64,000 nt of DNA from Streptomyces venezuelae. Its GTDB lineage: Bacteria; Actinomycetota; Actinomycetes; Streptomycetales; Streptomycetaceae. Below are positions 60,916-64,000 of this stretch, one piece after another. The DNA lies in assembly GCF_008642275.1 (NCBI RefSeq), contig NZ_CP029189.1:124001-188000 (forward strand). Reading direction: 5' to 3'. Under the pieces are notes generated by a model, which ran no database searches, was not told the origin of the DNA, and saw only the letters and a program-made list of their open reading frames with translations. Each line of letters opens with the position of its first letter. Position 1 is the stretch's first letter. The translations under genes and the position numbers were made by a program.

Positions 60916-61617
60916 TCAGCGGGGCTCGTCCGGCCGTTCGGTGGACGTGTCCTGCGGCTCGTCCCGCAGCCACAGCGGGTGTTCCCGCCGCGCCCAGGGG
61001 CGCTCGACGGACCCGGTGCGCATTCCCCTGCGTGCCTCCGGGTCGGCGAGCGCCATCCTGATGTGCCCGGCGAGCACCACCCCGATGGCCAGGGCCAGCC
61101 AGTCGTGGACGAAGGTGGCACTGGTGCGCCAGACCAGCGGCGTCAGGTGGGTGAACCACATCAGCAGGCCGGTCGCCAGCATCACGAGGACGGCACCGGC
61201 GATCCACGACGCGTAGATCTTCTGGCCGGCGTTGAACTTCCCCGCGGGGCGGGACGCGCGCCGGTGATCGCGTCGCAGCATCGCGCGCAGCCACGTCCTG
61301 TCGTGCGGTCCGAACCGGTTCAGCCTGCGCAGGTCGGCCCGGAAGGCGGGATCGGCGAGACCGGCGAGGAACGGGGCGGGCAGCAGGATCCCGGCCCATT
61401 CGTGGACCGTCACCACGAGGGCCCGGCGGCCGACCAGTTCGGCGAGCTGCGGCACGTACAGCGCCGCCGCCGTCGCCACGCACAGCAGGGCCAGTGCGGC
61501 GGTCAGGCGGTGCACCCAGCGCTCGGTACGGCTGAACCTGCCGACCCGCCGGGCCGGATCAGACCGTGGGGGTGTCACTGCGCCCGTTGGACCCGCCGAC
61601 CCAGGCGTCGACGTCAT
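60916..61617 (-). CDS. Cytochrome b (b561/hydrogenase-b type) membrane subunit
   Basis: 233 residues. Four transmembrane helices with heme-ligand histidines: RWVHRLTAALALLCVATAAALY, TVHEWAGILLPAPFLAGL, IYASWIAGAVLVMLATGLLMWF and FVHDWLALAIGVVLAGHIRMAL. GGGAGGAG at 7 bp supports the ATG at 61617, which makes the gene overlap the molybdopterin enzyme by 59 bp in another frame; a GTG at 61578 would reduce the overlap to 20 bp. Probably the membrane electron acceptor of the preceding Tat-exported oxidoreductase. Confidence 0.85.
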   Translation of the reverse strand: MTSTPGSAGPTGAVTPPRSDPARRVGRFSRTERWVHRLTAALALLCVATAAALYVPQLAELVGRRALVVTVHEWAGILLPAPFLAGLADPAFRADLRRLNRFGPHDRTWLRAMLRRDHRRASRPAGKFNAGQKIYASWIAGAVLVMLATGLLMWFTHLTPLVWRTSATFVHDWLALAIGVVLAGHIRMALADPEARRGMRTGSVERPWARREHPLWLRDEPQDTSTERPDEPR

Positions 61618-62284
61618 AGCCCCGCTCCTCCCAGTAGCCGGGTCGCACCTCGGAGGTGACGGTGATCCCGGAGAGCCATTTCGCCGACTTGTAGAAGTAC
61701 ATCGGCGCGACGTAGAGCCGGACCGGGCCACCGTGCGAGTGGCTGACCGGCTCGTCCTGCATCTGCAGACAGACCAGCACGTCGTCGCGCCGGGCCTGTG
61801 GCAGGGTGAGGCTCTCGCTGTACTCGCCGTCGAAGCAGGTGAAGCGGATCGCCCTGGCCTCGGGACGGACCCCGGCGGCGTCCAGCAACTGGGACAGTCT
61901 GACGCCGGCGAAGGGGGTCGCGGGGACCCGCCAGCCGGTGACGCACTGCACGTCCCGCACGACCCGGGTCTGCGGCAGCGCGCGCAGGGCGTCGAGGGTG
62001 TACGTCGCGGGGCGTTCGACCAGCCCGTCCACGGTGAGCCGGTAGTTCTGCTCGTTCTTGCGCGGTACGGAGGTGGCGACGGAGTAGTAGCGGAAGCCGC
62101 CCCCGTTGGGGAGCAGCCCGGTGAGCCCGGTCGGGTCCTTGTCCGATGCGGCGCCGAGGAAGGACTCGATCCCGCGCTGTACGTACGGTGCGGCCGCGAG
62201 GCCCGCGGCGCCGAGCCCGAGCATGCCGAGCACCAGGCGGCGACCGACGGGGCTTCCCTCGAAGTCGGGGTGGTCTGTCGTCAC
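61559..62284 (-). CDS. Molybdopterin-dependent oxidoreductase (sulfite-oxidase/YedY-like)
   Basis: 241 residues. N-terminal twin-arginine-like signal (GRRLVLGMLGLGAAGLAAA). The sulfite-oxidase fold is evident in YRLTVDGLVERPATYTLDALRALPQTRVVRDVQCVTGW, with Cys114 as the molybdenum ligand, and in HGGPVRLYVAPMYFYKSAKWLSGI. It lacks the dimerisation domain of plant and animal enzymes, as in MsrP/YedY. The cytochrome b encoded next would link it to the quinone pool. Substrate unknown; sulfoxide or sulfite-like compounds are guesses. GTG start; the region to the divergent P450 gene is 212 bp. Confidence 0.87.
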   Translation of the reverse strand: MTTDHPDFEGSPVGRRLVLGMLGLGAAGLAAAPYVQRGIESFLGAASDKDPTGLTGLLPNGGGFRYYSVATSVPRKNEQNYRLTVDGLVERPATYTLDALRALPQTRVVRDVQCVTGWRVPATPFAGVRLSQLLDAAGVRPEARAIRFTCFDGEYSESLTLPQARRDDVLVCLQMQDEPVSHSHGGPVRLYVAPMYFYKSAKWLSGITVTSEVRPGYWEERGYDVDAWVGGSNGRSDTPTV

Positions 62285-62496
62285 CCCTCGATTCCAGCAC
62301 CCCGGCGTGCGGGAGACCAGGGAGACGGGTGCGACGTCAGACTTCCGTCACAGTTCGTCCCGCTCGCGCGGGAGTGTGCCCCGGCGGGCGCCCTACCGGG
62401 CCGGGCGGGTTTCGGGCAGGATGACCCGGCGCACGCACCGGAGGTCACCCGCGGCGGTTGCCCCGGCCCGGTCCCGATCCCGATCCGGAGGTCCCA

Positions 62497-63723
62497 GTGG
62501 CTCGGCAGGACGACCAGGCGCGACGGGACGAGCTGTACCGCGACCCCTATCCGCTCTACGCCCGGGCCCGCCGGGCCGAGGGGCTGACGTACGTACCCGA
62601 GTTCGACGCGTGGCTGGTCGCGCGGGACCAGGACGTACGGGAAGTGCTGCTGCGCGCGGGGGACTTCTCCTCGGCCCGTGCGCTCCTGCCGGACGTGAGC
62701 CTCTCGGAGGCGGCGCTCGGCGTCCTGCCACGGGGGTTCGGCCCCCGCCCCACCGTCGTATCCAGCGACGGCGCGGCCCACCGGCGGCACCGGGCTCCGC
62801 TGAACCGGGGGCTGTCCGCCGGCCGGGTGGCGGCGCTGCTGCCGTACGCGCGGACGTGCGCGGGGGAGCTGGTGGACGGCTTCGCGGCCGACGGCTCCGC
62901 GGAGCTGGTGGAGGCGTACGCCCGGCGGCTGCCCGGAATGGTGGTCGGGCGGCTGATCGGGCTGGACCCGGCCGACGTGCCCGCTGCGGTGCACGGCGGC
63001 TACCGGGCCGAGGAGCTGCTGTTCCGCCCGTTGTCGCCGGAGGGGCAGGTGGCCGCCGCCGAGGACGTGGTGGCCCTCCAGCACCTGCTGGACGGGTACG
63101 TCCGCGACCGGCGCGAGCGTCCCCGGGACGACATGTGCTCGACGATGGTGGCCGCGCTGGCCCCCGGCGACGCCGAGCTCACCCTCGAACAGCGCCACGA
63201 ACTGGTGACGAGCCTGCAGAACCTGCTGATCGCCGGATTCCTCACCACGAGCGCCCTCATCGGCACGATGCTGCTGCACCTGCTCGAAGACCCGCGGCGG
63301 TGGCGGCTGCTCCGCGCCGATCCGTCCCTGATTCCGGCGGCGGTGGAGGAGGCCGTCCGCCACGACACCGCCATCCAGGCCTTCCGGCGGACCACCACCC
63401 GGGCCGTGACGCTCGCCGGGACGAGGCTGCCCGCGGGGGCCACCCTGCTGGTGGCGTACGGTTCGGCCAACCGCGACGAGCAACGGTACGAACGGGCCGA
63501 CGAGTTCGACGTCACCCGGCCCGGCAGCCGGCAGCACCTCGCCTTCGGGTACGGACCCCACGGCTGCCCCGGCTCGCAACTGGCCCGCGACCAGCTCCGC
63601 CTGACCCTCGACCTCTTCGTCCGTCGCATGCCGGAGCTGCGGCTGGACCGGGACCGCCCACGGCCACAGATGCGCCCCACGCTGATCCACCGCTCGCCGC
63701 AGGCCCTGTACGTCACCTGGTGA
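62497..63723 (+). CDS. Cytochrome P450
   Basis: 408 residues, typical of soluble actinobacterial P450s. I-helix AGFLTTSALIG, ExxR in VEEAVR, the FRRTTTRAVTLAG strand region, and the heme loop FGYGPHGCPGSQLA with the thiolate Cys357. GGAGG lies 5 bp before the GTG start. No ferredoxin or biosynthetic cluster gene is adjacent, so redox partner and substrate cannot be told. It is divergent from the molybdopterin enzyme. Confidence 0.92.
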   Translation: MARQDDQARRDELYRDPYPLYARARRAEGLTYVPEFDAWLVARDQDVREVLLRAGDFSSARALLPDVSLSEAALGVLPRGFGPRPTVVSSDGAAHRRHRAPLNRGLSAGRVAALLPYARTCAGELVDGFAADGSAELVEAYARRLPGMVVGRLIGLDPADVPAAVHGGYRAEELLFRPLSPEGQVAAAEDVVALQHLLDGYVRDRRERPRDDMCSTMVAALAPGDAELTLEQRHELVTSLQNLLIAGFLTTSALIGTMLLHLLEDPRRWRLLRADPSLIPAAVEEAVRHDTAIQAFRRTTTRAVTLAGTRLPAGATLLVAYGSANRDEQRYERADEFDVTRPGSRQHLAFGYGPHGCPGSQLARDQLRLTLDLFVRRMPELRLDRDRPRPQMRPTLIHRSPQALYVTW

Positions 63724-63945
63724 CCCGGCGGCCGTTCACCCGTCCGGGTGTGCGGGACCGGTCGTTGCCCGGCGGCGCCCGTTGTCCGGGCTGTCCTTCG
63801 CCCGGTGGGGCGCCGGGTGCCGTCCGCGAGGACCCCGGCCGTTGCAGCACCGAAGCCGGCACCGACGCCGGCACCAACGCGGGCACCGAAATCGGAACGG
63901 CCGGCGGGCAACCCGGCGGGGATCCACGGCGTCCTCACGTACAGG

Positions 63946-63970
63946 ACGCGCCGCCCGAGAGGCGGCGCGT
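63946..63970. terminator. 10-bp hairpin before the last gene
   Basis: ACGCGCCGCC, loop CGAGA, GGCGGCGCGT. It could end the P450 transcript 220 bp upstream or be part of the next gene's leader. The 220 bp between hold short Gly/Thr-type repeats (GCCGGCACCGAC-like) but no clear gene. Confidence 0.5.
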
Positions 63971-63989
63971 GTACCGCTGAGAGGACCAC

Positions 63990-64000
63990 GTGATGAGTGA
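63990..64000 (+). CDS. Start of a further gene, cut by the window end
   Basis: GAGAGGA at 63978-63984 is followed by GTG (63990) and ATG (63993), the latter about 8 bp on. Only the first codons (Met-Ser) are visible, so the product cannot be identified. Confidence 0.35.

Noticed and set aside
62285..62496. Additional small gene between the molybdopterin enzyme and the P450
   Set aside because: No ORF with a binding site and coding-like third positions; the 212 bp are better explained as divergent promoters.

Overview
The window is a very GC-rich actinobacterial chromosome segment with the strong third-position GC bias, secreted hydrolases, Tat substrates, alanine-rich proteins and gene families typical of Streptomyces. 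The genus is an inference. I saw no rRNA, tRNA, CRISPR array, phage block or intact insertion sequence. Almost every start was chosen by ribosome-binding-site spacing or by overlap with the preceding stop.

Layout. 1-9.8 kb: the 3' part of a GH15-like glycosidase, a flavin monooxygenase, a PepSY protein divergent from an OmpR-type two-component system, an SNase-like protein, an EF-G paralogue preceded by a possible leader ORF, and a nitrobindin. 9.8-15 kb: a glyoxalase-like relic, a strong terminator, and a 1521-residue secreted ricin-lectin/coiled-coil protein with a distinct C-terminal tip. A small gene overlaps its stop codon, the layout of a polymorphic toxin and its immunity protein. 15.5-24.4 kb: secreted deacetylase, Tat/Dsb-like thiol protein, an ECF41-type sigma factor with a promoter match before the next oxidoreductase gene, a secreted metalloprotease, a membrane-anchored protein, an ATP-grasp relic and a membrane EEP-family protein. 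24.4-35.2 kb: a three-gene XRE/membrane/dehydrogenase operon with an operator-like leader, an SRAP protein, a PucR-type regulator with an MHS transporter, a P-loop protein, a secreted metallophosphoesterase carrying a TTA (bldA) codon, and a pair of CNNM/CorC membrane proteins.

35.5-39.6 kb is the most system-like block. A BlaI-type repressor and an M56 metallopeptidase lie beside three copies of a TTCTACA-N4-TGTAGAA dyad. The dyads stand before a small HhH-like protein plus Spo0M, before TerB plus a GlsB/YeaQ-type membrane protein, and before the repressor itself. This predicts a local derepressible envelope- or stress-response regulon.

40-50 kb: M1 and M4 secreted peptidases, a Tat amidase, two LuxR-type proteins, a DUF6308 protein, an NlpC/P60 protein, and a divergent ribosome-inactivating-protein homologue behind a short upstream ORF. 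50-64 kb: a rhomboid-like protein, a MarR/EamA divergent pair whose shared palindromic operator contains both Shine-Dalgarno sequences, an orphan ATP-synthase b-like protein, a second flavin monooxygenase, a second deacetylase, an LLM oxidoreductase, a YwqG-family protein, an MHS transporter-anmK operon, a molybdopterin oxidoreductase with its cytochrome b, a P450, and the first codons of another gene.
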